Below are positions 41,401 to 49,159 of a stretch of DNA of 62,584 nt, piece after piece (position 1 is the first letter of the stretch; every line of letters starts with the position of its first letter). The translations under genes and the position numbers were made by a program. The notes below the pieces were generated by a model that did no database searches, had not been told where the DNA came from, and was given only the letters and a program-made list of their open reading frames with translations. This DNA is from a virus. The DNA lies in the IMG/VR virus record IMGVR_UViG_3300013119_000806, positions 1-62,584 of that record. The stretch is one strand, 5' to 3'.

Positions 41401-42628
41401 TAGTCTAGCAAACTATAATGCCTGGCCGGACTCCGCTGGCATACAGGACACTCAAACGTTTGCTGGGGTGTTCCCTGCTGGGCACTATTATGTAACCAAC
41501 GTAGGTCACACTTCCACAGCCATCCTCGAATCCACTCGAACAATCCTCTCCGCTCATGATAGCCTTGGTGACCTATCTGCTCTCCTTGGTTTCACTGGTT
41601 CCGAGGACGAGGGTGGAATAGCAAAAACCACCCTTGGTCGCCTAGCTTCCGAGAAGAAGGTTCATGAAGCCGTCATTGCCATTCCGTTCTATGCCGACAA
41701 GAGCGGCACAAATTACATCAGAATACCAGAGCCCACCAACGGCGAGGACGGACCAAGAACTAAAGAGTTGGCAGACAAGTTCCAAAAATACAGCCTCCCT
41801 CCGGCACTAAGAAAAGATTTAGAAGAACTCTTGAAGCCCGCCGAGCAAAGAGAAAAACAACCAGTATCTTGCTATCTCTTTGAATTCTCAACCACATTCT
41901 CTAAGCAGGACCTCGCAGACATCTGGCAAGGTATAATGCCAGAACAGTCCGTGCGGATGCAAGGTAAAGCCGGCGAAGTGACCGTTACAAGTGTAGACCA
42001 CGCTATGCCAGCACAAGACTTCAAGGATTTCGCAGACGCAAGAAGCCGAGTCGACGAAAGACTCAGGGATCTGCTCGATGTTACAAACCCCCAACTCTCT
42101 GGCTTCCAAGCAGACATCCAGTGGATGGTTTTCAAAGTCAAGCAAAAAGGTATCAGCACTCATAGTGACATGATCAAGAAGACCCTCGGTGATGCTGTTG
42201 TGGGTCCTCGCCTCGCGCTGACAACTATGACATCACAAACCCAACAGGTGGTGGGAGACTCGATTACAAGTACAGAACCAGAGCTATACTATAACTGGCC
42301 CTATGATTACTTCTCGCTCATTGAATCGGCAAAGATAGTAGGCAAGGTGAAGTTCCGCCCGAACGCCAAAGAGATACACCCCAATGTGATCAATTACGAC
42401 GACTTGGGCGGGCTCGCAGAGTTAGGAAACTTGGATGCAGTAACCACGGCGGACCTCTCTGCGCTCGCCTCAACCTTACAGGGTGGAATCTTACAGAGGG
42501 TCGCCGAAGCCCAGGCGGAAAATGTGGTAGTGTCTGTCCCGAGATTGTCCCCACAGGCATCCACTATCACTAGTCGCCTTGACCTAGGAAGCCTCTTCCC
42601 GGGCATCAGTCGCCTACCAGGCTTCTAA
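32408..42628 (+). CDS. Giant virion/baseplate protein with LamG domain, 3406 aa
   Basis: It starts directly after the previous stop. A LamG/concanavalin-like domain occupies about 180-365 (EFGGPNGATIEFFLKKDG, NNWHHYAFVISESG, SIDEFRVWKDARTSEEIGR). The segment 480-600, with NYVYKSKGTSKAFRNLIRCYG, resembles wedge-linked regions of large phage proteins. The remaining 2800 residues are mixed beta with many Tyr and Ser, of unknown fold. Its place after gp25-gp6 matches T4 gene 7 in order, so it may be the wedge core plus fused fibre modules. There are no internal stop codons or frame breaks. It is by far the largest gene in the window. Confidence 0.65.
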   Translation: MSIKKLFDARQNKKTGKLLTKTTAKAVGDEIESFEQVKSALKERNEFVPGLDYSDPANFVKFGSAERYYVDAMKYVIDFYPYDGTSKEKIDFRLSLNPLEKYIFDKKHPSSTGYVTLGSQNGTPVQYLTTEYYKQEDSVDSFIHIQGGPNASITTRPDGDPDYRDATANVFYDGSDYSRRANNLEFGGPNGATIEFFLKKDGIAATTREVIYDAYNGLASNVAGYGRFTIEMDADDFYITYRHTTDGVVFTGFERQELPAAAAVLSPLVTDNNWHHYAFVISESGADTLITLYRNGVLTLTETIATQQIPLVTGALEARIGAFVTTTQVGGDTVPAGYGVLVASIDEFRVWKDARTSEEIGRNWFTNLNGGTNTKTSNVGEAIADVNLGVYYKFNEGITGDDSLDALVMDYSGRISNGVWSGYVSGDRSTGSAIVDSGASTREAGDPIVRSSHPSYISAKDELESQGRHYDYSNNSSLYHSMPSWIIEEDETNDGDLQKLTQIMSSYFDTLYAQITTLSRVKDTTYTTGDNKPFPHTERLLQSMGFETPEIFSNANLISQFLQKDDKRLIEEKLHNIKNEIYKNIYNNLNYVYKSKGTSKAFRNLIRCYGVGDEIFKINAYVDNQSYKLEDTYAPTTSKSKYIDMSGMSRSDDRNAFVTQYFQGVAGDTHGLIIGDSTLDSFEFTLVGDLFFPEFPSPGDVNYVSYSNETSSMFGFHTPLDTATNSTTLTWAAAESDFGLQVVTERKLSEHPEISEPLASSRDARFVVKNRAGEVLLTTDILKNIYKNKRWVVSLSLRPARYPFAESLTGTAGQEYTLTLVGVNSLLGEEQDSFEVTLTSAAGTSFTIADAENILRSYKRIYAGADVTDYSTLGGVINPTDIRLGGLRYWNSYLPKSTITLHSRGTEIYGSEHPAENAYLYQTNSPAAYVPNVKTLALNWDFTQNNNAAADGTFSVSDFSSGSMPTGYEGSNQGTIFSNLNLRHHTGKGFGFASGASVAKKEYVYSGQQRLPEQVYPEDMIKVLDADDEIFTPHTRPTKFFFAVEKSMYDSISQKMLELFASIKEFNNLIGDPIHKYRQDYKSMEKMRDIFYANVGNDPDLDKYLDYYKWLDSSMGGMIEQLFPASARVADDIRVVVESHILERSKYHHKFPTLEPRPHDPETSFRGVGCGNKYSWKFNHAPLDTSVVPVTEGTDQSVNCGWWNSRWERTHANPAVQTAIRTLDDRISNLPYPYRNKGETIPFEATAPVCLTAGIENSYAGGVNQERNKVRNVTDIVIDNIEQPVPLCGDEPTPNKQRVVTFRSTKDGKSYAGDLLSPFSLYSSSVDTGYRAYLETQGFSDIDFTNIHEDSYHNTRYEVPMQGPFTSQHVGGLLYRNTVALDPTTTGRREAHVGTFAAGTASFVSITTQEGASSPAKGQYYRDNVSKSPANIKNIRTTSTNRILGNFTKNYEVVQTQDRSINNLDLRLNTSNYDVTGSLSTVIGGLVDYEIPQRKANFVANDTVIVERFAAPGGPSVNTPHHLDLTSLQFSPNNALPFRNLIVRTPLRDALTKAHSWGGFIDGVYPEVIDDPGTAVTLPDLNEAGYSTNITSIHKTPQNGLQRIKKSGASFVTASVNDNAFINHAVPQGDRYHWFMSLSGSDVAHVEYDLLTPGTYVAGYGANRTLHDEFINNNSTYPSRENRHGIALPVSEPVGAGLVGALSVIGTDYRSADAQDGAYTKTSIGNPTEFKYKWAADYHDRVGVWSPVSQLRVSETPLGRIPRQTNEITAYKASLNADGTETITTEVYREPVVISRHRPMKHLVVAYLGTAGRDAANRFGDVALEYSYGNIKQGFAYDEANNDFNFNPNSDPRPFDVISRVSREFNEGNESAYRVAGIKEIKEFTYEEVIYPKSEYAYLPETRTRISGSSAVAYWRDNGFEMTEAVYETKRTELSARFIDEASWSVSGNLAHFVNEVSQSVTNPEYTRLVEGKATSQGTVIPKKNQVARWALAAEVTGDGSLSRWPLDSYQYSRYARRSPWDGTSTGSSSSDFSPSNVLLQVAAGYMPAGELMSLPPGYYTPTHTENPISNADLYEGSEKPSNNYAMAKYLHSTVVVPAPSSPTNYYTVGSLNLLNHVGDSQTRPTWTAGERRRKIAGSSRGELIAQRMPFYDTYEDFVNEVRVGGQSYSVIPEYRASESVPHMIASDSDSLITNTLALHGAKTGKADSSELGTAGDRTDPSFLERYATTNHFESLELVLGDATSGSPTDFMLSVDTTQKLLPYDDFYPVMRTLTLASLFSGSFGPTARYSGAQTNNYWFEMPDPTYERTEVAEGDKLAWQMTLAPYFAPGILFNSIKAGIAVDYPVRTNLMHVDHDNQFDTYQKHNYTKEGASDFNDYYVKSAPLHGVLSGSISTTGPLPLYDTSTADAARLYWSERLAFEKILEPLEEDGYSPSIKCSSIHRMTKYDMTSSLGEGVQDAYTEYKMAIGNFLGGTPEFFLESSRLSSIRSSVVDPDKIAVRKGVTYAMEIVLRRTDEFNQYSNPYAFGQPTSTGSAAWEDLTTDGALPPQMNWPLHRAEIAPFTPPYYYGDSIARITYTPKDSLFTRDQNPGLTSLSEILSDIQAVDITGSGVTYHNSGDAYYDVDPEEAVAPAYGWNRAWINKMNITASLIIDNDYSSVMGTSTPELNQWVIMPKWECPILDFPREFKDGVASHPGKYDFSSSIDDGYYGTGDAPEKTYGMWHQYGVEPASNQGVQMVVRPVPSDPAERTETYLSTSQGGKHIKYEMEFSNTSEASALVASDWVSDRFSRRYVTFAETDGTDTSSPNSNITNSYYVWYQDTSAGLGEDPLSWDVVGTSTSGFDVFTTSDTTGIAQYDYVYLTNAFGAGSHIARVTAVVTNTSVTVDLNFQISFTDDTLRIIKSDAYQPDGASNPVPYSSIGIGVDLSDHETNGEAIVATHKAIGAKFDVLGTTDLSLVSDLGSIPKKIVINGSAPTPTDILAHGSTASMRIGAGVGSLANYNAWPDSAGIQDTQTFAGVFPAGHYYVTNVGHTSTAILESTRTILSAHDSLGDLSALLGFTGSEDEGGIAKTTLGRLASEKKVHEAVIAIPFYADKSGTNYIRIPEPTNGEDGPRTKELADKFQKYSLPPALRKDLEELLKPAEQREKQPVSCYLFEFSTTFSKQDLADIWQGIMPEQSVRMQGKAGEVTVTSVDHAMPAQDFKDFADARSRVDERLRDLLDVTNPQLSGFQADIQWMVFKVKQKGISTHSDMIKKTLGDAVVGPRLALTTMTSQTQQVVGDSITSTEPELYYNWPYDYFSLIESAKIVGKVKFRPNAKEIHPNVINYDDLGGLAELGNLDAVTTADLSALASTLQGGILQRVAEAQAENVVVSVPRLSPQASTITSRLDLGSLFPGISRLPGF

Positions 42629-42642
42629 ATACCACCAAGAGG

Positions 42643-42649
42643 CTATTTA
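42643..42649 (+). promoter_or_regulatory. CTATTTA motif near 42654
   Basis: CTATTTAC lies only four bases before the ATG, between it and the AAGAGG ribosome site. It may be chance or a leaderless start, as with the copy at 1140. Confidence 0.35.
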
Positions 42650-42653
42650 CAAT

Positions 42654-43715
42654 ATGGCAAACTTTTTCGATAAAAAACAAGATGTAATAGAACTCAAGAT
42701 GACCTCTTATGGTCAGTATCTCTACTCTCGTGGTGAGTTCTCTCCCGACTCCTACTCTTTTTATGACTCAGACATCACTTACGATGCCACATACATCAGC
42801 GAAAACACCGATGCCGAACAGAACGCCGCCCTAGATAGGATAAAGGGCTCTATCCGCACAAAGGTCTCTAATCGAGTCTCGGAAATTTCCACTTCAAAGA
42901 ACGCTTTTTGCGAAGGTTCTCGTTCTGTCTATGAGCGCAATTTCCTCACTAGTCCTCTCGGAACAAGCGACTTGAGGAGAGAGAAAGCACCATCTTGGAA
43001 CATAGAGGGGCTTCTCGGCACAGCGCACCTATCTTCCGACGCATCCTATAAAGCCTATGGGAACAAGAGCACACAGCGAACCCCAGTCATAGCATTTGAG
43101 CCACTAACGAGGTATTTGACGACAACGATACCCATCGACGATGAAGGTGGCACCACGACCGAGAAGGAAGTGGAAGAAGAGGGATACGTCGCCTTATCTG
43201 TCATAGAAAACAACACAAAACAGAAAATCAAGGGGAACTTCGAGATCGAGGTTTATAAGTCCTCATATGTTTTCCCCACCAATACTATCTCCACCACAGA
43301 GGGTAGCAGCCAATTCACGAGAGATGCCCTCGTAGCGGCGAAGTGGTTCGTGGGTGATAAGATACAATGCGCTGATTTCCCCCAAGACACCTTCATCGTC
43401 TCTATCGGGGCAGACACTCCATCCACCATAACTCTATCCCAGGTCGCCACCGCCACGAGCGCTTCAACGAACATAAAGGTGAGGTTCCAAACCGAACGCC
43501 TCCATTTCATGTCTCACGATTTGCCAACCTCATTGAGGTCGGGCATCACAGAGGCAGACATCGAAGCCGAAAACCCGGAACCAAAAGAAGATAATGTAGA
43601 GTACTGGCTAGATATTAGGGTTGATGATGAGATAGTAGAGCGAGACCTCGACGGAGGCATCTTGACACCCATCGGACCAAGGTCAGAAGACACTAATATA
43701 GGGGAATGCGACTAA
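42654..43715 (+). CDS. Virion structural protein, 353 aa
   Basis: Not recognised. The N-terminal sequence FFDKKQDVIELKMTSYGQYLYSRGEF in outline is of a kind seen at the start of many virion proteins in large myophages. The middle contains acidic and Thr-rich stretches, and the end is ILTPIGPRSEDTNIGECD. It lies in an unbroken series of structural genes, 42654-50103. The stop overlaps the next gene start. Confidence 0.55.
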   Translation: MANFFDKKQDVIELKMTSYGQYLYSRGEFSPDSYSFYDSDITYDATYISENTDAEQNAALDRIKGSIRTKVSNRVSEISTSKNAFCEGSRSVYERNFLTSPLGTSDLRREKAPSWNIEGLLGTAHLSSDASYKAYGNKSTQRTPVIAFEPLTRYLTTTIPIDDEGGTTTEKEVEEEGYVALSVIENNTKQKIKGNFEIEVYKSSYVFPTNTISTTEGSSQFTRDALVAAKWFVGDKIQCADFPQDTFIVSIGADTPSTITLSQVATATSASTNIKVRFQTERLHFMSHDLPTSLRSGITEADIEAENPEPKEDNVEYWLDIRVDDEIVERDLDGGILTPIGPRSEDTNIGECD

Positions 43716-46700
43716 TGGCTTGTGAGAACTTCTCAGACCTTTTACCTGATGTATATTTCAGTCGCGTCGAGTTAGACAAGAGTAACACATCTGACGATCA
43801 TTTCGCCCAAGTGACCATAGGTTTCCAGGAGGTCGTGGATACGGAAGTTGAGCGAGCGTGGTTTGACAATCTGGACGGACAATTGGGCGAGTTCGAAGGT
43901 TTGAGCATCAGGGTGGTCCAATCGACGAGCAGAGAGGTGACCGAGGGGATACTTGCCTTTCTGGACGATCTTCGCCTCAATGACCTGGGACCAGAGGCAC
44001 CATCTTATGTATCTTTGACCCAGAGGACCATAAACTCTGCCGGGGTTTACGCCAGCATGATGACCCCTGCGGCTCCACAAGACGATCCTGATTCGTTTTT
44101 CCTTGATAAGGGACTACCACAGTTCTTGGTCGACGGTGCAGTGTCTAGTCGTATGACTGGCGCACAAATCACCAAGGGTTTCGAAACAAGGGTCGCTGGT
44201 TCGACCGACAAAACTGATCACCTCACATATTTCGCATTCACCTATATTGACTATGACTCTCTGCCCCTCGATCTCCGACCAACAGATTTCTCTTCGCTGA
44301 CATTGCGAGAATCATTCCCGATTGGCAATGTTTCTATGGTGAATCTGAAAGGGGAATACAACACAGTGCAGGGAGGATTAACCACTGGACCCGGAAGGGA
44401 TCTATTCACCGATCTGACTCCCATTCGCAATTTCAAGCAGTCCGCGCCAAGCATCGTAAGCACTCCTGAAATAGACATCTACGACGAAATAGGCACAAAC
44501 TTAGGATACGAGCGAGAGGCGATCAAGGGGCTCAAAGACCCAGTGTTCTCTGTGTTGTGGAATTCAAGGGATTTAAATGAGGACACTCGCCTCACTTTCG
44601 CCATAAACCAAGCAGTCCTCGCCAAACAAAACATCAAGATAGCGTTGTTTTCCAAGTCAGCCATTGCTGAGAAAGTTGCCTCTATGGGGTTGGGACGGAT
44701 AATAAAGACAGAGAGAATAGAACTACAAAGGAAAGAGATCACTGGTAAATCCCCAACTCTCTTGGTTGCTGGCGAAGCACCAGAGTATGAAACCATAGCA
44801 TCCCACCCATCAGCAGGTCTCCACTCAGACGCTCGCCTGGATGCCGCATACGAGCATGACTTTCGCTTCTACACAGCAACAGACCGTATGGCGAAAACAT
44901 CAAGAGCAGCAGCCCACAAATATCGAGTAGTTGTAACTCTAAAAGACAACTCCTTCGAGGTACTATCTCGCATGTATGAACTCACTGCCACTGCTCGAAG
45001 TGAATTCACGGCAACAAAAAGAAAATTAGAACTCTACGGAAACAAACCTTTGAGTACCCGAGCGACAAACACCCCCGACTACCGAGATGAGCTAACAACA
45101 GTCCTCGCCCCAGTAGTGGATATAATAGATATTATATCAGCGTGCAACGATGAAGAGTCACTTGAAGGACCAGTTGGAGCGTATATCAACAAGCTCCAAG
45201 TAACGCAAGGACCTTCTCTAAACCTCTCCATCCTAGAAGAGTTAGAAACCGTCATCATAGACACACAAGACATCCTCTTGAAGGCGTTAAAATCCATCAG
45301 TCCTAACTTCGCCCCACAGGGCAATATAAGTGTAACGGGTGCCCAACCAGGACAGAGACCCCGAAACCCAATCACCCAAGTCATCCATGACTTCGAAGTC
45401 CCCATCAAGAACAACGCAGGAAACAAAACGGGTCTAGAATACCTAAGCCTAACTGGTGTCCAAAATGGCGGCGCAGGCTTCCCTGGATACACAAAGGACA
45501 AATTCCAAACTCGGGCAACAAAAGAAATAGAGAAGTTTTATAAGGATATAACCCTACCCAACCAAGAGTCCAAATACACCTTCTTCACGCCAAGTATCAT
45601 CAGAGCCGAAGATGGCAACGGGGAGATGGAGATAATTCAGACGTCAACAAGAGGATCCACTGGGACATATGATTACAACAGGTACGCCGAGTTGTCTATG
45701 AAGTTATACACCAAAGCGTTGGGTTCGGCCTCCCCAGAGTCCTTCTATTCGAACCACGACCCGTCGAAACAAGAGCCGAGAGAACAGACACCGGCAACCT
45801 CGTTCCGACGTAGGCTGGAAGAGACTAGTTGCGTGGCGAGGACCTCGGTAGATGGAGCAACAAGATCGACTCCATCTCTTTCGTTTGATTTCTTTGGTAC
45901 TCCTGGCGAAGGCGAGAGCGATACTTCGGATAGTATCATTGGTGGTATGAGTTCTCCTAGGGTTACAAACTGGACACCAACGACAGCTCAAGACGATCCC
46001 GAGCCGACTCGTTTGTTGATGACGCTCTCGGGAGAAATGACGCAGGGCATCGAAGATGACGACCCGAGTAAGACCTCATACAACTCCTTCGCCATGGTTG
46101 ATGACAAGATGTATATGGGAAGCGACAGAGCGGGAGTTGAGCAGGAGAATCTTGAACGTGCCTATCGCGAACGGCGAGCCTTGGTGCTTGAGCGGTTTTA
46201 TGGAAATCCAGAGGCAGTTGAGTGGTCGCGGCGGGTGAGAGAATACCTCAGGGATATTTATGCCGCATTTGGAGAACCGAGTAACGAGCAGACCCGGGTC
46301 TGGTATGTTGAATTAAATCGCTTATCTAACGAGGTGGAAAATAATGGACAACTAAGTAGCTACATCGCCGCTCTACACTCCTACTGGGTAGAGTCTCTCT
46401 CATTTGAATATTGGGTCGGCGATGGAACACCTCCCACACAACACACTCCTGGGGTCTTACACTATAGAGGTATTGCTATGGCGGAAGAGGAAAGAGGACG
46501 CAACCGAGGTGAGGGTTTATATGTTGAGTCGGGGAGGTGGGAGTCCATCCTTCGTTTGGCTGCTGGTTATCCGTCACTGGTCCTGCCAGACGCAGAGGAC
46601 GCCGAAGTCGTCGACACTGCAAGTAGGTTATTCCGTCCCATCTCGCTCCAAGCCCTCACTGACATGTCTTTCTATGTTGGAGATGGAAGCACAGACCCCT

Positions 46701-47347
46701 CCAAAATAAAGCAACCCACATACCAAGACAAGCCGTTCGAAGTTTCTGACCTAACTCGTGAAATGCAAGCAATTGACCTCAATGGCGGACACAAAAAAGT
46801 ATATGACCTGATGAAAGACTACTCAAAGTTCGCCGCCTTCTGGTTCAATTTCAAATCAATAATGAAAGTGGAACAACTGACAAGTTTCAGGGAAGGGAAC
46901 ATCAAAGACCCAATATGGGAGAGGTATGTCGGAAGGGAAGATAGCCACAAACCAGACGGCTTATGTCGCCTAGCCTCTTATGACAATAGTCAATATGGAG
47001 TTATGACGAGAAGCGTGGTGTCTATACCAACTTATAACGAATATTTCCTCATTATAGAGAACTTAACAGGTCTGGCTGAGTCTGACCTCACTTTGGGGCA
47101 AGGCGGACTCCAATCTTCGGTCCCCCGAGGCGCAGATTTAGCTGCGGCGGGCGGTTTACTGCCTGAGGTCGCTAGCGTTGAGATGAATGTGTCCGAACCA
47201 CAAATGACCCCGACAGGGTTTGCGCCTCCTTTTATGCAAGTATCTCCCACCAACCTATTTAATGTCGGGCAACAAGAAGTAAATATGATAAACAGACCAC
47301 CACCAGCGGCAGTAGGTCCCATCGGCGGAAGGTTTGGGAGTAGTTAA
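43715..47347 (+). CDS. Large virion structural protein, 1210 aa
   Basis: I chose the ATG at 43715 (MACENFSDLL) because the ribosome site TAGGGGA is nine or so bases upstream; the ATG at 43706 is too close to it. No family is recognised. It has mixed alpha/beta content, a segment of RATKEIEKFYKDITLPNQ carrying one GGCAACAAAA copy at DNA level, and an acidic, Ser/Thr-rich region near 690-760. The C-terminal 60 residues are low in charge and rich in Gly, Pro and Ala. Part of the virion block, possibly tail or neck. Confidence 0.5.
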   Translation: MACENFSDLLPDVYFSRVELDKSNTSDDHFAQVTIGFQEVVDTEVERAWFDNLDGQLGEFEGLSIRVVQSTSREVTEGILAFLDDLRLNDLGPEAPSYVSLTQRTINSAGVYASMMTPAAPQDDPDSFFLDKGLPQFLVDGAVSSRMTGAQITKGFETRVAGSTDKTDHLTYFAFTYIDYDSLPLDLRPTDFSSLTLRESFPIGNVSMVNLKGEYNTVQGGLTTGPGRDLFTDLTPIRNFKQSAPSIVSTPEIDIYDEIGTNLGYEREAIKGLKDPVFSVLWNSRDLNEDTRLTFAINQAVLAKQNIKIALFSKSAIAEKVASMGLGRIIKTERIELQRKEITGKSPTLLVAGEAPEYETIASHPSAGLHSDARLDAAYEHDFRFYTATDRMAKTSRAAAHKYRVVVTLKDNSFEVLSRMYELTATARSEFTATKRKLELYGNKPLSTRATNTPDYRDELTTVLAPVVDIIDIISACNDEESLEGPVGAYINKLQVTQGPSLNLSILEELETVIIDTQDILLKALKSISPNFAPQGNISVTGAQPGQRPRNPITQVIHDFEVPIKNNAGNKTGLEYLSLTGVQNGGAGFPGYTKDKFQTRATKEIEKFYKDITLPNQESKYTFFTPSIIRAEDGNGEMEIIQTSTRGSTGTYDYNRYAELSMKLYTKALGSASPESFYSNHDPSKQEPREQTPATSFRRRLEETSCVARTSVDGATRSTPSLSFDFFGTPGEGESDTSDSIIGGMSSPRVTNWTPTTAQDDPEPTRLLMTLSGEMTQGIEDDDPSKTSYNSFAMVDDKMYMGSDRAGVEQENLERAYRERRALVLERFYGNPEAVEWSRRVREYLRDIYAAFGEPSNEQTRVWYVELNRLSNEVENNGQLSSYIAALHSYWVESLSFEYWVGDGTPPTQHTPGVLHYRGIAMAEEERGRNRGEGLYVESGRWESILRLAAGYPSLVLPDAEDAEVVDTASRLFRPISLQALTDMSFYVGDGSTDPSKIKQPTYQDKPFEVSDLTREMQAIDLNGGHKKVYDLMKDYSKFAAFWFNFKSIMKVEQLTSFREGNIKDPIWERYVGREDSHKPDGLCRLASYDNSQYGVMTRSVVSIPTYNEYFLIIENLTGLAESDLTLGQGGLQSSVPRGADLAAAGGLLPEVASVEMNVSEPQMTPTGFAPPFMQVSPTNLFNVGQQEVNMINRPPPAAVGPIGGRFGSS

Positions 47348-49159
47348 ATGACAGCCGAACCAAAGAGATATAGAAAGCTCGCATTTGACGATGGCACATC
47401 ATCGGAGTTGTTTAGTCAATATCATGGAGTCGCCGAGTTTGTGAAGACAGATAACAGGGTAACTATGTCCGTCGACGGAGAGGTCGAGGGTGAGTACACA
47501 GTAGAGAGGGCGTTGGCCGGAGGCGCAGGTGAGTTCTTGGAGTATTTCGCCCATCGACGAGATTTCACACATCGAGCCGGATTGAGCTGGGCAAATAAAG
47601 TTCAAAGATATGTTAGGACAATTCTTTCCGACACCCCCAGCCTGATTACGACACCGGGGGAGACAAGTCAGGCCGGATGGGATACGGGTACTTGGGTAGT
47701 AAAGGTCGACCAATTGGCCAAACAAGCAATTGACAGTGAGGACTATTCTGATGTTTGGAAACTGTTTCTGTATATGACGGAGAACAAATCTACCCACTCT
47801 GCTTTACAATTCGCTGTTCGTCTGGAAAAACAGCATATTTCTGAGGCAAACGAGAGACAAAGAGAGTCAGACGGTCCTCAGCTATACAACAGACCATACG
47901 AAGAGGCGATAGAGTATCTTATAGAGAACAACCCAGGGGATTACCCCGCGGATAGTGAGGAAGTTTCAAACGCCCTGATGCTCCTGCTGCGAGATTCCGA
48001 TCGCATCCTGTTGGTGACCAGAGACGGCAGCTCTGCCGATGAGCCCTCCGCAGGCGACGGCACAACATATCAACAATCCCGCACCTGGATAAAGACCCCG
48101 GTAGTCGACAACAACTGTGAGACTTTTGCCTCTCAGAGGGAGTCTGGTCCCCCGATGGCAACCTTAAACTACGATTATCTATCTACGCCACCAGGTCGCC
48201 CTAGCGATGTAAGCCCAGAAATCTGGCGTGATGATCACCGACGCTTCGGTGTTGAATATTCCCACGTTGAGTTGAGTGTGCCGATTTTCGATGCCGGACC
48301 AACAACCGCCCATTTGGAGGGGCTAGTTAATTCAATAAGGACATCTTATCCGTCGATGCTGGAGGGTACTGTTGAGTCTTTGTCTGGGTCATTGGTGACC
48401 GAGGTGTATAATCAAGTTAATTCCGACTGGATCGAGTTGGGTATAACGCCGAACGGCAGCGACTATATATTAGCCAAACGAGCCCTGGACTTCGCTAATA
48501 CCAGCGCACCAACAAATTCGAGCTATTTTGATCTGGGTTCACCTGGTCTAGACTCGGAAGAGGTCAGGCGAATTCTCGCAGACCAACCTGCGATTCTCGC
48601 AGACCAACCTGCGATGGAATGCCACAACTTCGCTAGTACCTTGAGACAGAACATCCAAGTCCGCGAGCTTGAACGAAGCATAAGATCAGCAACACGAGCT
48701 AGAAAAACAGACATAGAGATGGCACTAGACGAGATAATGGGAAACCCCGCCCCCGCCGAGCCTTTATTTTATGAAGTCGAACGCCATGGTGGACCAGAGA
48801 AACCAAGAGTGGGAATACCCTCAGATGATTTTCCTCATCTATTGTTACCTCGTCCTGGGGGTAACCCTCTCTACTACAAAAATTCTACCACAGAAAGTAA
48901 TTTTACCTTTGTTGATAGTTTTATAGAATACGGAGAAGAATACAATTATAATGTGTATGCCTATGCTTCTCGGCGGATATCACACTATAAATTGGTCGAA
49001 ATCCCCTCAAAGTATGTTGGATATTTCACATCAGAGCCTCAACAGGTATCTACTAGGCGATATTATTTGATGGCTTACGAAACAACAGATACGATGGATC
49101 TATTGCGCCTACCCTACATACATGGTGACTTACGACCGACCAGAAGGGAGATGATCTAG
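47348..49159 (+). CDS. Virion structural protein, 603 aa
   Basis: Not recognised. It starts directly after the preceding stop (TAA-ATG) and ends overlapping the next GTG start. It contains a small tandem amino acid duplication (ILADQPAILADQPA near 412-425) caused by an exact 21-base DNA duplication. The last 150 residues are beta-rich (VDSFIEYGEEYNYNVYAYAS) and resemble fibronectin-like folds. It belongs with the flanking virion genes. Confidence 0.5.
   Translation: MTAEPKRYRKLAFDDGTSSELFSQYHGVAEFVKTDNRVTMSVDGEVEGEYTVERALAGGAGEFLEYFAHRRDFTHRAGLSWANKVQRYVRTILSDTPSLITTPGETSQAGWDTGTWVVKVDQLAKQAIDSEDYSDVWKLFLYMTENKSTHSALQFAVRLEKQHISEANERQRESDGPQLYNRPYEEAIEYLIENNPGDYPADSEEVSNALMLLLRDSDRILLVTRDGSSADEPSAGDGTTYQQSRTWIKTPVVDNNCETFASQRESGPPMATLNYDYLSTPPGRPSDVSPEIWRDDHRRFGVEYSHVELSVPIFDAGPTTAHLEGLVNSIRTSYPSMLEGTVESLSGSLVTEVYNQVNSDWIELGITPNGSDYILAKRALDFANTSAPTNSSYFDLGSPGLDSEEVRRILADQPAILADQPAMECHNFASTLRQNIQVRELERSIRSATRARKTDIEMALDEIMGNPAPAEPLFYEVERHGGPEKPRVGIPSDDFPHLLLPRPGGNPLYYKNSTTESNFTFVDSFIEYGEEYNYNVYAYASRRISHYKLVEIPSKYVGYFTSEPQQVSTRRYYLMAYETTDTMDLLRLPYIHGDLRPTRREMI
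48572..48613 (+). repeat. Exact 21-bp tandem duplication inside a structural gene
   Basis: The unit ATTCTCGCAGACCAACCTGC-G occurs twice in a row (48572-48592 and 48593-48613) without mismatch and keeps the frame. The perfect identity suggests a recent slippage event. Confidence 0.95.
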
